64,000 nt of DNA from an uncultured Collinsella sp. (GTDB taxonomy: Bacteria > Actinomycetota > Coriobacteriia > Coriobacteriales > Coriobacteriaceae), in assembly GCA_902491565.1 (NCBI GenBank), contig CABUIE010000011.1:16207-80206 (forward strand), in the 5' to 3' direction. This document shows positions 16,718 to 25,237 of the stretch, piece by piece. Under the pieces are notes generated by a model. The model saw only the letters and a list, made by a program, of their open reading frames with translations. It ran no database searches and was not told the origin of the DNA. The position numbers and the translations under genes are program-made. How positions within the stretch are numbered: the stretch's first letter is position 1; every line of letters starts with the position of its first letter.

Positions 16718-18178
16718 TTAGCGCACCTGAGCGACGTAAGCGACGTTGGTCGAGGAGACCTTGTCCTCGAGCTGGACGCTCATGCGGGGATCGCCGGCGG
16801 TAGCGACGGTCAGATCGCCGGCCTCGACGTAGCCGAGCTCCTTAGCGGTCTCGATCGCCTTGACGATCGTGCCGTTGACGGTGCCCTGGGTAATCTCGGC
16901 CTGATGCGGGATAACGCCCCAGTACATGATCATCTGCTGGACGGCCCACTCGTGGCGGGAGAACGCGCAAATCGGCATGTTGGGACGGAAGTGCGAGATC
17001 AGGCGAGCGGTACGACCGGTGGTCGTCGGCACGGTGATGCACTTGGCGCCAACGGTGGTGGCCATGTTCACAGCGGACATACCCACAACGTTGTTGACGA
17101 CGCGGGTGCCGTGAGCGTCAGCCGGAACCTCGAGCGGAGCGTGAGCCGGGAGGTACTTCTCGGTCTCGAGAGCAATGCTGGCCTGCATCTTAACGGCCTC
17201 GACCGGGTACTTACCGGCAGCGGACTCGCCAGAGAGCATAACGGCGTCGGTGCCGTCGTAAATGGCGTTAGCAACGTCGGCAACCTCGGCGCGCGTCGGG
17301 CGCGGGTTCTGCTGCATGGAGTCGAGCATCTGCGTAGCGGTGATAACGGGCTTGTAGGCTGCGTTGCACTTAGCGATGATTTCCTTCTGGATGTGCGGAA
17401 CGAGCTCGGGCTTGATCTCGATGCCCAGGTCGCCACGGGCGACCATGATGCCGTCGGAAGCCTCGAGGATCTCGTCGAAGTTCTCGACGCCCAGGGCGCA
17501 CTCGATCTTCGGGAAGATCGTCACGTGCTCGCCGCCGTTCTCGCGGCAAAGCTCGCGGATGCCGCGGACGGACTCGCCGTCACGGATGAAGGAAGCGGCG
17601 ATGTAGTCGATGTTCTCGGTCAGGCCAAAGAGGATGTCCTGACGATCGCGCTCGGTGATAGCGGGCAGCGAGATGTTGACGTTGGGCATGTTAACACCCT
17701 TGCGCTCGCCGATCAGGCCGTCGTTCTTGACGACGCAGGTCATGTCCTGGCCGTCGACGGACTCGACCTCGAGGGCAACCAGGCCGTCATCGATCAGGAT
17801 GAGGGAGCCCTTCTCGACCTCGGAGGGCAGAGCCAGGTAGTCGAGGGAGATGTGCTCAGAGGTGCCGTGGAAATCCTCGGACGTGGGCTGAGCGGTGACG
17901 ACGATCTTATCGCCGGTCTTGACGGCAACCTTCTTGCCATCGACCAGAAGGCCGGTGCGGACCTCGGGGCCCTTGGTGTCGAGTAGGATGCCGACGGGCA
18001 GACCGAGCTCCTTGGAAATACGACGGACGCGCTCGATGCGACCGTGGTGCTCGTCGTAGGATCCGTGCGAGAAGTTAAAACGGGCGACGTTCATGCCCGC
18101 CTTGATCATCTCGCGGATGGTCTCGTCGCTATCGCAGGCGGGACCCATGGTGCATACAATCTTGGTGCGCTTGTACAT
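16718..18178 (-). CDS. pyk: Pyruvate kinase
   Basis: This 486-residue enzyme catalyses phosphoenolpyruvate plus ADP to pyruvate plus ATP, the last step of glycolysis. It begins MYKRTKIVCTMGPA; the substrate-binding NFSHG (residues 35-39), the catalytic block FPKIECALGVENFDEIL with the active-site lysine, MVARGDLGIEI and TATQMLDSM are all intact. The C-terminal regulatory domain is present (CITVPTTTGRTARLIS) and no extra PEP-utiliser domain follows. Start ATG 18178 follows TGGAGG. Monocistronic, divergent from the P-ATPase. Confidence 0.97.
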   Translation of the reverse strand: MYKRTKIVCTMGPACDSDETIREMIKAGMNVARFNFSHGSYDEHHGRIERVRRISKELGLPVGILLDTKGPEVRTGLLVDGKKVAVKTGDKIVVTAQPTSEDFHGTSEHISLDYLALPSEVEKGSLILIDDGLVALEVESVDGQDMTCVVKNDGLIGERKGVNMPNVNISLPAITERDRQDILFGLTENIDYIAASFIRDGESVRGIRELCRENGGEHVTIFPKIECALGVENFDEILEASDGIMVARGDLGIEIKPELVPHIQKEIIAKCNAAYKPVITATQMLDSMQQNPRPTRAEVADVANAIYDGTDAVMLSGESAAGKYPVEAVKMQASIALETEKYLPAHAPLEVPADAHGTRVVNNVVGMSAVNMATTVGAKCITVPTTTGRTARLISHFRPNMPICAFSRHEWAVQQMIMYWGVIPHQAEITQGTVNGTIVKAIETAKELGYVEAGDLTVATAGDPRMSVQLEDKVSSTNVAYVAQVR

Positions 18179-18241
18179 TCAGACCTCCATCTGACATCGT
18201 CTTGCGCTGATAGATAAACCATAAGAAATAAAACTGAGATG

Positions 18242-18247
18242 ATTATA
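18242..18247 (-). promoter_or_regulatory. -10 element of the pyk promoter
   Basis: On the minus strand a consensus TATAAT lies about 64 bp before the pyk start codon; the -35 region is weak. The divergent gap 18179-18619 also holds an AACGGT/ACCGTT pair around 18318-18346 and the ATPase promoter and leader. Confidence 0.55.
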
Positions 18248-18471
18248 ACGAAATGGCGACCGAATACCCCAAAAAATCGACCGTATGCCGAATTAGAAGT
18301 TCATTTTTTGCGGAAAAACGGTATATGCAAAAACTTTACCAACCGTTCTGACCGCTGCTATCTGGGCGATATTTCAGTTTGACGATGTGCCGAAGAAAAA
18401 ACGTTTTATCAATATTGAGCATCACACGGTCTGCATCGTTGCACTCGAGCCGTGTTTCCAATTGGAATGTT

Positions 18472-18501
18472 TTGGCTAGACGCGCTGCTTTGGGGTACCA
18501 T
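18472..18501 (+). promoter_or_regulatory. Putative promoter of the P-type ATPase
   Basis: TTGGCT (18472-18477), an 18-bp spacer and TACCAT (18496-18501). The expected start near 18508 places the two-hairpin leader at the very 5' end of the transcript. Confidence 0.5.
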
Positions 18502-18515
18502 AGCTCCACTATCAA

Positions 18516-18610
18516 CTGCCGCTCAGCACGGCAGCCTTGATGAGCCCTTGCCCTTCTCCTGGGAATTATGATCGGGCATCAATCTGCTGAGTGGCCCGAA
18601 TCCCAGGAGG
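18516..18610 (+). ncRNA. Candidate riboswitch-like leader of the P-type ATPase
   Basis: Hairpin 1 has a 6-bp stem CTGCCG/CGGCAG (18516-18521, 18529-18534) with loop CTCAGCA. Hairpin 2 has an outer 9-bp stem CTCCTGGGA (18556-18564) with TCCCAGGAG (18601-18609) and an inner stem CGGGC/GCCCG (18573-18577, 18594-18598). Its loop holds TGCTGAG (18585-18591), the exact complement of loop 1, so the loops can kiss. The 3' arm of hairpin 2 contains the ribosome-binding site (AGGAGG 18605-18610). The linker TTGATG-AG-CCC (18537-18547) can instead pair with GGGCATCAA (18574-18582), which would break hairpin 2. I do not recognise a known class; the pattern does not match the yybP-ykoY manganese riboswitch as I know it. 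Confidence 0.6.
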
Positions 18611-18619
18611 GGACTCTAT

Positions 18620-21301
18620 ATGCAAAAGGAATACCTGTCCGCCGCGGCGGAGGTGCTCAGCGACCAGGGCGTCGATGAGAACCTCGGCCTGAGCAACGAC
18701 GAGGCGTCGTCGCGCCTCGCCAAGACAGGCCCTAACAAGCTCGAGGAAGCCGAGAAAACGCCGCTGTGGAAGCGTTTCTTTGAGCAGATGGCCGACCCCA
18801 TGGTCATCATGTTGATCGTTGCCGCCGTCATCAGCGCGCTCACGGGTATGGTCAAGGGCGAGCCCGACTTTGCCGACGTCGCCATCATCATGTTCGTCGT
18901 TATCGTCAACTCGGTACTGGGCGTGGTCCAGGAAGCCAAGAGCGAAGAGGCCCTCGAGGCCCTGCAGGAGATGAGCGCGGCGCAGTCCAAGGTGCTGCGC
19001 GACGGCAAGCTCGTGCACCTGCCGAGCGCCGAGCTCGTGCCCGGCGATGTGATCATGCTCGAGGCGGGCGACTCCGTCCCGGCCGACTGCCGTGTGCTCG
19101 AGAGCGCCACGATGAAGATCGAGGAGGCCGCCCTTACCGGCGAGTCCGTGCCCGTCGAGAAGCATGCCAACGTCATTGAGCTCGCCGCCGGCACCGACGA
19201 CGTGCCGCTCGGCGACCGCAAGAACATGTGCTACATGGGTTCCACCGTGGTATACGGCCGCGGTCGCGCCGTCGTGGTCGGCACCGGTATGAACACCGAG
19301 ATGGGCAAGATCGCCGGCGCCCTGGCCGAGGCCAAGGAAGAGCTCACGCCGCTGCAGGTGAAGCTCGCCGAGCTCAGCCGCATCCTCACCATCATGGTTA
19401 TCGTCATCTGCGTCGTCATCTTTGGCGTCGACATCATCCGCCACGGCGTGGGCAACGTTCTCACCGATCCGACCGCGCTGCTCGACACCTTTATGGTCGC
19501 TGTCTCGCTTGCCGTCGCCGCCATCCCCGAGGGCCTGGTTGCCGTCGTGACCATCGTGCTGTCGCTCGGCGTGACCAAGATGGCCAAGCGTCAGGCGATT
19601 ATCCGCAAGCTCTCTGCCGTCGAGACCCTTGGCTGCACGCAGACCATCTGCTCCGACAAGACCGGTACCCTCACCCAGAACAAGATGACCGTCGTCAAGC
19701 ACGAGCTCGCTGCGCCTAAGGAGAAGTTCCTGGCCGGCATGGCTCTGTGCTCCGACGCCCAGTGGGACGAGGAGCTGGGCGAGGCCGTGGGTGAGCCGAC
19801 CGAGTGTGCGCTCGTCAACGATGCCGGCAAGGCGGGGCTCACTGGCCTGACTGCCGAGCATCCGCGCGTGGGCGAGGCCCCGTTTGACTCGGGCCGCAAG
19901 ATGATGTCCGTGGTCGTCGAGACCCTGGACGGCGAGTATGAGCAGTACACCAAGGGCGCGCCCGACGTGGTGATCGGCCTGTGCACCCATATCTACGAGG
20001 GCGACAAGGTCGTTCCGCTGACCGAGGAGCGTCGCGCCGAGCTCGTGGCCGCCAACAAGGCCATGGCCGACGAGGCCCTGCGCGTGCTGGCGCTGGCAAG
20101 CCGCACCTACACCGAGGTCCCGGCCGACTGCAGCCCCGCTGCGCTCGAGCACGACCTGGTCTTCTGCGGCCTGTCCGGCATGATTGACCCGGTCCGCCCC
20201 GAGGTCGCCGACGCCATCCGCGAGGCCCACGATGCCGGTATCCGCACCGTCATGATTACGGGCGACCACATCGACACCGCCGTGGCCATCGCCAAGCAGC
20301 TGGGTATCGTCACCGATCGCAGCCAGGCCATCACGGGCGCCGACCTCGACCGCATGAGCGACGAGGAACTCGACGCGCACATCGAGGACTACGGCGTGTA
20401 CGCCCGCGTTCAGCCCGAGCACAAGACCCGCATCGTCGAGGCTTGGAAGTCGCGCGACCAGATCGTGGCCATGACGGGCGACGGCGTCAACGACGCCCCG
20501 TCCATCAAGCGCGCCGACATCGGCGTTGGCATGGGCATCACCGGTACCGACGTCACCAAGAACGTCGCCGACATGGTGCTTGCCGATGACAACTTCGCCA
20601 CCATCATCGGTGCCTGCGAAGAGGGCCGTCGCATCTACGACAACATCCGCAAGGTCATCCAGTTCCTGCTTTCGGCCAACCTTGCCGAGGTGTTCTCGGT
20701 GTTTATTGCCACGCTCATCGGCTTTACCATCTTCCAACCGGTGCAGCTGCTGTGGGTGAACCTGGTCACCGACTGCTTCCCCGCGCTCGCGCTGGGCATG
20801 GAGGATGCCGAGGGCGACATCATGAAGCGTAAGCCGCGCAACGCCAAGGACGGCGTCTTTGCCGGTAATATGGGCCTGGACTGTGTGGTCCAGGGCTTAA
20901 TCATCACCGTGCTGGTGCTGGCGAGCTTCTTTGTGGGCGTGTACTTTGACATGGGCTACATCCACATCGCCGATATGATCGCCGGCAACGCCGACGAGGA
21001 AGGCGTGATGATGGCCTTCATCACGCTCAACATGGTCGAGATCTTCCACTGCTTCAATATGCGCAGCCGTCGTGCGTCGCTGTTTAGCATGAAGAAGCAG
21101 AACAAGTGGCTGTGGGCTTCGGCTGCGCTGGCGCTGGTACTGACGGTTATCGTGACCGTTCAGCCGACGCTTGCCGAGATGTTCTTTGGCCCTGTGACGC
21201 TTGAGCTCAAGGGCGTTATCGCCGCGCTGGGCCTTGCCTTCCTGATCATTCCGTTGATGGAGATCTACAAGGCGATCATGCGCGCAGTGGAGAAAGAGTA
21301 A
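18620..21301 (+). CDS. Calcium-type (P2) cation-translocating P-type ATPase
   Basis: At 893 residues with about ten membrane segments this is a P2-type ATPase that exports a cation, most likely Ca2+, from the cytoplasm. Visible motifs are LTGESVPVEK (actuator TGES), the membrane motif AAIPEGLVAVV (Pro-Glu-Gly-Leu of Ca2+ pumps), the phosphorylation site SDKTGTLTQN with Asp346, KGAPD in the nucleotide domain, and GDGVNDAPSIKRADIG in the hinge. The last six helices carry VNLVTDCFPALALGMED. ATG 18620 is 10 bases after the AGGAGG that is locked in the upstream hairpin. It is a single-gene unit; the leader suggests translational control. Confidence 0.92.
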   Translation: MQKEYLSAAAEVLSDQGVDENLGLSNDEASSRLAKTGPNKLEEAEKTPLWKRFFEQMADPMVIMLIVAAVISALTGMVKGEPDFADVAIIMFVVIVNSVLGVVQEAKSEEALEALQEMSAAQSKVLRDGKLVHLPSAELVPGDVIMLEAGDSVPADCRVLESATMKIEEAALTGESVPVEKHANVIELAAGTDDVPLGDRKNMCYMGSTVVYGRGRAVVVGTGMNTEMGKIAGALAEAKEELTPLQVKLAELSRILTIMVIVICVVIFGVDIIRHGVGNVLTDPTALLDTFMVAVSLAVAAIPEGLVAVVTIVLSLGVTKMAKRQAIIRKLSAVETLGCTQTICSDKTGTLTQNKMTVVKHELAAPKEKFLAGMALCSDAQWDEELGEAVGEPTECALVNDAGKAGLTGLTAEHPRVGEAPFDSGRKMMSVVVETLDGEYEQYTKGAPDVVIGLCTHIYEGDKVVPLTEERRAELVAANKAMADEALRVLALASRTYTEVPADCSPAALEHDLVFCGLSGMIDPVRPEVADAIREAHDAGIRTVMITGDHIDTAVAIAKQLGIVTDRSQAITGADLDRMSDEELDAHIEDYGVYARVQPEHKTRIVEAWKSRDQIVAMTGDGVNDAPSIKRADIGVGMGITGTDVTKNVADMVLADDNFATIIGACEEGRRIYDNIRKVIQFLLSANLAEVFSVFIATLIGFTIFQPVQLLWVNLVTDCFPALALGMEDAEGDIMKRKPRNAKDGVFAGNMGLDCVVQGLIITVLVLASFFVGVYFDMGYIHIADMIAGNADEEGVMMAFITLNMVEIFHCFNMRSRRASLFSMKKQNKWLWASAALALVLTVIVTVQPTLAEMFFGPVTLELKGVIAALGLAFLIIPLMEIYKAIMRAVEKE

Positions 21302-21312
21302 CGTACCTGTCC

Positions 21313-21400
21313 GGGTCCGCCCCACGCCCTTTCTCCCTCACTGGTCCTCGCGCTTCGCGCTGCGGGATCGTTCGGGAGAAAGGGCTTCCGGGGCGGGCCC
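21313..21400. repeat. Large two-tier palindrome after the ATPase gene
   Basis: Outer arms GGGTCCGCCCC (21313-21323) and GGGGCGGGCCC (21390-21400) pair with one mismatch. Inner arms CCCTTTCTCCC (21327-21337) and GGGAGAAAGGG (21374-21384) pair perfectly. No T-run follows. It looks like an intergenic palindromic repeat rather than a simple terminator. Confidence 0.65.
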
Positions 21401-21460
21401 TGCGGCATCCTTGCTGGCTTTTCTCCCGCGCGGATGATAAAGGGCTGAAGGAAAGTGTGT

Positions 21461-21495
21461 GAGCTGGTCGGGCTTTGCCCGGCCAGCTCTTTTTT
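21461..21495 (+). terminator. Terminator after the ATPase gene
   Basis: Stem GAGCTGGTCGGGC with GCCCGGCCAGCTC (G-T pair inside), loop TTT, followed by TTTTTT (21490-21495). Confidence 0.85.
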
Positions 21496-21557
21496 AGAGC
21501 ATTTGCTCGACCGACTCTTTTTGTGAACTGGATCTATGGGGTTGAATCGGCGACGCG

Positions 21558-21887
21558 TTAGGAGAAGCCGGGAACGTCGCTGAAGGGGATTTGGGGCATA
21601 AAGAGAACGATGACGGCCATAATTCCCCAGTAGATTTGCAGAGGTAGCGGAGCCGATATCAGGGCATTAAAGAAGGACAAACCCTTTTTGCTTCCATATA
21701 GCTGGACCGAGCTGAGAAGAGCAATTCCAAAAGAGATGGCGCTCGGCCAGCATGCTTTGACACTGAGGCTAAGGAAATAGCATATTAATGTTATCGCTAT
21801 GCACCCAATGCCCCAGAGCCACTTCTTGTTGAGGAAATACTGGATGCCCCATACACCAATTACGGGGGCAATGATGACTGGCAACAT
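21558..21887 (-). CDS. Small integral membrane protein
   Basis: The 109-residue protein is almost wholly hydrophobic, with about four membrane helices, and has no family that I recognise. It is the last gene of a three-gene minus-strand operon, 9 bp after the exported protein gene. Base composition is clearly less GC-rich than the surrounding housekeeping genes, a sign of possible transfer. By position it could be an immunity or export partner of the upstream secreted protein; that is only inference. Confidence 0.6.
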   Translation of the reverse strand: MLPVIIAPVIGVWGIQYFLNKKWLWGIGCIAITLICYFLSLSVKACWPSAISFGIALLSSVQLYGSKKGLSFFNALISAPLPLQIYWGIMAVIVLFMPQIPFSDVPGFS

Positions 21888-21896
21888 AGCCGTATC

Positions 21897-22394
21897 CTAA
21901 CTATTTATACAACGAATGTATTCTCCGGAGTTGGGGGGATAGACGCTGCAAGGTAGACGGTACGTGTTGCCTGCGGGTACGGGGCGTCCAAGAAGTTGCT
22001 TTGCTGCATACTCAGTCCAATAACCTCCGGTTATGCTTATGAACTTCTTAACAAGTCCGTCGATTACAACCCCCGTTACATAGCCGATGAGTTCTTTTCC
22101 AATAAAAATGGCAATTTTGACGATCCATTCTTTAGCGCCGCGTGTGGCAGCTGCTAAATCATCCAAAGACAGGGTCTGGAATCGATCGATAATTTGGACA
22201 TCTCCGTTTTCATCTAGTGCGTATGTCGTCCATCCTGTGCCGGACTCATTGACAGCTTCAATGTACTCTTCGGCAGAAGGGAACTCTACTTCAAGAGGTT
22301 GCGCCTTAGATTGCTTTGGTGAAATGGCAATTGAGCAAAGCGCAACTGCGCTTGCGATGAATGACTTACGGCTTACGGGAACGTTACGTAGCAT
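21897..22394 (-). CDS. Exported protein with amphipathic core and C-terminal cysteine pair
   Basis: The 165-residue protein starts at ATG 22394 behind a strong AGGAGG. A signal peptide is visible (SRKSFIASAVALCSIAIS, cleavage probably after SKAQ near residue 32). The mature part has an acidic N-terminal half, a hydrophobic/amphipathic stretch around residues 90-120 (IAIFIGKELIGYVTGVVIDG) and a tail with two cysteines (RLPCSVYPPNSGEYIRC). No known family is recognised. The neighbour upstream has a CPAC thioredoxin-like motif, so a disulfide in the tail is plausible. The set resembles bacteriocin loci in layout only. Confidence 0.6.
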   Translation of the reverse strand: MLRNVPVSRKSFIASAVALCSIAISPKQSKAQPLEVEFPSAEEYIEAVNESGTGWTTYALDENGDVQIIDRFQTLSLDDLAAATRGAKEWIVKIAIFIGKELIGYVTGVVIDGLVKKFISITGGYWTEYAAKQLLGRPVPAGNTYRLPCSVYPPNSGEYIRCINS

Positions 22395-22411
22395 GTGTAT
22401 CCTCCTGACAT

Positions 22412-22846
22412 TTAGCTTGACATTGCTGTGTTGTTCAGATTCAGCCTCCAATCCGTGAAACGCATTTCAAACGAATCAAGCGTGGAAAGGTCGAACTCGG
22501 ACGCTATCTTTCCTTCAGAGATGGCAAAAATTGAAGGATAAAACTCGAATGACGGCAGAAGCGCCTTAAGTGTTTCCCTATCAACCTCCTTTTGGCTCTT
22601 AGGGACAACGAGGATCTCGATGTCGTTCTTGAGACTCGGCGAAAGCGAGCGTTCTGCCGCACGGAGCTCTTCACAGGCCGGGCAGCCCTCCAGCTCAATT
22701 TGCACGATAAAAGATTCGCCTCTGCTTAATTTCAATCGAAATTCGGGCAATGAGATATTGATTGGATCGGAATTGGTTCGTACTGACGAGAAGAGGGCGA
22801 AAAGGGACAGCGATAAGATAAGGATAAGGACGGCTTGCTTTCTCAT
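22412..22846 (-). CDS. Membrane-anchored thioredoxin-like protein
   Basis: The 144-residue protein has an N-terminal signal anchor (AVLILILSLSLFALFSS) and a thioredoxin-type motif ELEGCPACEEL around residues 53-62. The rest fits a short thioredoxin fold (EILVVPKSQ, FYPSIFAISEGKIAS). It should act outside the membrane in disulfide formation or reduction, comparable to accessory thiol-redox proteins of bacteriocin loci; substrate assignment to the next gene is inference. ATG 22846 follows GGAGG. It heads the operon, with 17 bp to the exported-protein gene. Confidence 0.65.
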   Translation of the reverse strand: MRKQAVLILILSLSLFALFSSVRTNSDPINISLPEFRLKLSRGESFIVQIELEGCPACEELRAAERSLSPSLKNDIEILVVPKSQKEVDRETLKALLPSFEFYPSIFAISEGKIASEFDLSTLDSFEMRFTDWRLNLNNTAMSS

Positions 22847-23007
22847 GGGTCCTCCAAACTCTATAAAGGTAAATTACTTTATATAAAACATTAAATAAAG
22901 AGTTCTAAAAATGAACGGTATTGATTTGCTGGTAAATGGTTTTGAGCGAGAGCGGTTGGATTGAAAAGTACAATGAACGCAGGGAAATAAGGAAAAAAGG
23001 AGGAGAA

Positions 23008-23496
23008 ATGAAAGATCGCGATATACATCTGCGGTTGACGACGAGTTTTCTGACAATCTTCTGTATCGCCCTGGCGGTTCAAGCGCTATGTTGCGTGGTG
23101 TTGTTCGTTCATCTTGCGAACCTGTTGCTCATCGAGGGTATCTCTGCGGTGAGCGGCGGATTTCTGCTCTTGTTTATGGTTAGCACGCTTTGCGACGCTG
23201 CAACGTTTCTCCTGTTTACGATTCTGACGGCGAAAGTCAGGCATGAGGGTCGTCCTTTTGGTAAGTGGCAGACCAGGATTTTGGTCGCGGCTGGCCTCCT
23301 GATGTCGGTAAAAGCCGTCATCAGCATCATATGGCCGACGATTCAATTACCATACAGCAATGTTCTTGGAACGGCTGAGCCCGTGTTTCCCGAGTTTGAT
23401 TTTCAATCGCTTTCTTACGGACTCGTTTTCTTTGCGTTGGCGGGGGTCTTTGAATACGGTAGGGTATTGCAGGAAGATGCAGACGAGATTCTCTAG
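23008..23496 (+). CDS. DUF2975-like membrane protein
   Basis: The 162-residue protein has four membrane segments and the ending FFALAGVFEYGRVLQEDADEIL, typical of DUF2975 proteins (FxYG.xLQ.E.DE.L). ATG 23008 follows AGGAGG; an upstream ATG in the same frame lacks a good ribosome-binding site. The XRE-type regulator starts 11 bp downstream, the usual arrangement for this family. The partner is probably a small regulatory unit sensing membrane state; function unproven. Confidence 0.75.
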   Translation: MKDRDIHLRLTTSFLTIFCIALAVQALCCVVLFVHLANLLLIEGISAVSGGFLLLFMVSTLCDAATFLLFTILTAKVRHEGRPFGKWQTRILVAAGLLMSVKAVISIIWPTIQLPYSNVLGTAEPVFPEFDFQSLSYGLVFFALAGVFEYGRVLQEDADEIL

Positions 23497-23507
23497 GGGG
23501 TGGCACG

Positions 23508-23759
23508 GTGCCGATTGTTATGCGTCTTGACCGCGTGATGGCGGACCGTAAAATCTCGTCGCAGGAACTTGCCGAAATCATTGGAATATCGCCTGTTAAT
23601 CTGTCTCGAATTAAAACGGGAAGACTCAAGGGGATCCGCTTTTCTACACTTCAAGCAATGTGCGAGGCGCTTCATTGCAAGCCCGGCGACATCATCGATT
23701 GGATGGATGATGACGAGTACGCCGCAGCATTTGGTAAGTCGGACGGAACAATGCGTTAA
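23508..23759 (+). CDS. YozG-like XRE/Cro family regulator
   Basis: This 83-residue HTH protein reads MPIVMRLDRVMADRKISSQELAEIIGISPVNLSRIKTG (first 38 residues, split here for description: MPIVMRLDRVMADRK, then ISSQELAEIIGISPVN). It matches short Cro/C1-type regulators paired with DUF2975 proteins. The start is GTG 23508, with AGGGGG 7 bp upstream. It ends with a CKPGDIIDWMDD segment seen across the family. Confidence 0.82.
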   Translation: MPIVMRLDRVMADRKISSQELAEIIGISPVNLSRIKTGRLKGIRFSTLQAMCEALHCKPGDIIDWMDDDEYAAAFGKSDGTMR

Positions 23760-23800
23760 AATACCTGCTCAGTTGTGATTTGTGGTGCTGGGAGGCGCTT

Positions 23801-24985
23801 GTGGGCAAGGCGAAGGCTAAGGCGAAGAAAAAGACGACGGGGGCGCGGGCTAAGCGCGATCGTCGTCGGAAGCTTGCGACCGAAGCTCCCGCGTCTGCCG
23901 AGGAGCTGCTGGCAAGCGTGCCGGGACTCGATGCGCTGCAGGATGTTCCGGCGTTCGACGATCTGCCGGTCGATGATGCTCAGCGGGCTGCCTTCGATGA
24001 TTATTGTGCTCGGGCCGAGGAGCCCGAGCAGATGCAGCTTGGTGCCGTGGTGCGCCTGGATCGTGGGTTTCCGCTGGTGGCGACTGCCGATGACACCTTT
24101 CGTGCCGAGCATGCCGTGGGGTTTGCCAAATCGCGTGGCGAGGATGAGGTTCTGCTGCCCGCCGTGGGCGACCGCGTGGCGGTGCGTCGTGCGCCCGGGC
24201 ATGACATGGGCGTGATTGAGTGCGTGCTGCCACGCCGCACGAGTTTTGAGCGTTGGCGTGGACGCGCTCGCGGCGAGCGTCAGGTGCTTTGCTCCAACGT
24301 GGATAGCGTGCTGATCGTGCAGGCGCTCGGCGCCGGCGAGGTACTGCTCGACCGCGTGGCGCGCTCGCTGGTGTTGGCACTCGACTGCGATGCCGAGCCG
24401 GTGGTGGTACTCACCAAGGCCGACCGCTGCGACGCCGATGAGCTCGAGCGCGATCTGGACCGCGTGCACCGCTTGGTGGGTCCGGACGTGCGCGTGATCG
24501 TGACGTCCTCTGCCGAGGGTCGTGGCCTGGATGAGGTGCGCGCCTGCGTGCCCGCCGGGAGCTGCGCCATGATCTTGGGTGAATCGGGTGCTGGCAAGTC
24601 GACGTTGCTCAACGCGCTGCTGGGTCACGATACGTTGGCGACCGGCGGCGTACGTGAGCGCGATGACCAGGGTCGCCACACCACGGTCGCGCGCGTGATG
24701 GTGGCGCTGCCGGGCGAAGCCGGCGTTATTGCTGACGCGCCGGGCCTGCGCAGTCTGCCGCTCGTGGGGCATGAGCGGGGCTTGGCACGCGCGTTTCCCG
24801 AGATCGTCGAGGCGTCGCGTGCGTGCCGGTTTGGCGACTGCACGCATACCCACGAACCGGGCTGCGCCGTTCGCGAGGCCGAGGATGCCGGGCAAATCGA
24901 CAGCCTGCGCCTGGAGACGTTCCAAAACCTGGCGTCATCCATGCGTGTGAGTGCTCAGATGCTCGATCCCGATGTCCATCTGTAA
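23801..24985 (+). CDS. rsgA: Ribosome biogenesis GTPase RsgA
   Basis: This 394-residue circularly permuted GTPase assists late maturation of the 30S subunit. The motif order is permuted: G4 LTKAD, G5 TSS, G1 LGESGAGKST, then switch regions HTTVARV and G3 DAPG. The C-terminal zinc site is CRFGDCTHTHEPGCAV. A Lys/Arg-rich ~30-residue N-terminus precedes an OB fold. GTG 23801 is chosen because GGAGG lies 5 bp upstream. A terminator follows; the pilus locus is separate. Confidence 0.94.
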   Translation: MGKAKAKAKKKTTGARAKRDRRRKLATEAPASAEELLASVPGLDALQDVPAFDDLPVDDAQRAAFDDYCARAEEPEQMQLGAVVRLDRGFPLVATADDTFRAEHAVGFAKSRGEDEVLLPAVGDRVAVRRAPGHDMGVIECVLPRRTSFERWRGRARGERQVLCSNVDSVLIVQALGAGEVLLDRVARSLVLALDCDAEPVVVLTKADRCDADELERDLDRVHRLVGPDVRVIVTSSAEGRGLDEVRACVPAGSCAMILGESGAGKSTLLNALLGHDTLATGGVRERDDQGRHTTVARVMVALPGEAGVIADAPGLRSLPLVGHERGLARAFPEIVEASRACRFGDCTHTHEPGCAVREAEDAGQIDSLRLETFQNLASSMRVSAQMLDPDVHL

Positions 24986-25003
24986 TTGAATCTACCTATG
25001 ACA

Positions 25004-25037
25004 GCCGTCTCCCAATGGTACGGGAGGCGGCTTTTTT
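25004..25037 (+). terminator. Terminator of rsgA
   Basis: Stem GCCGTCTCCC with GGGAGGCGGC (one G-T pair), loop of eight bases, then TTTTTT. The following gap to 25237 holds a GACCAAAA/TTTTGGTC pair (25078, 25117) and a TTGACA (25135-25140) that may be the -35 of the pilus operon. Confidence 0.85.
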
Positions 25038-25237
25038 ATTGCCGATGCGCCCCTAAACGTGCGTTTTGCTGACGTGCTGACCAAAACCTTGCCACGAGCT
25101 TGACGGGCCGGTCAGCTTTTGGTCGGCAATTGGTTTGACACTCAAAACCAAGATCGCGATCGCACCGTTTTGCTGCTTGCCCGCTCGGACAATGGTGCTA
25201 CGGGCATCCGCCCGGTGCTACCTTGAGAGGAGCGGCC

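Noticed and set aside
18516..18610. Known yybP-ykoY manganese riboswitch
   Set aside because: The conserved loop sequences of that class as I know them are not visible and the kissing-loop layout differs; left as an unassigned candidate.
18566..20737. Very long open frame antisense to the P-type ATPase (and similar ones antisense to metG, pheT and the M32 gene)
   Set aside because: They mirror GC-rich codon structure of the sense genes, have biased His/Arg/Leu/Gly composition and no recognisable motifs or ribosome-binding sites.
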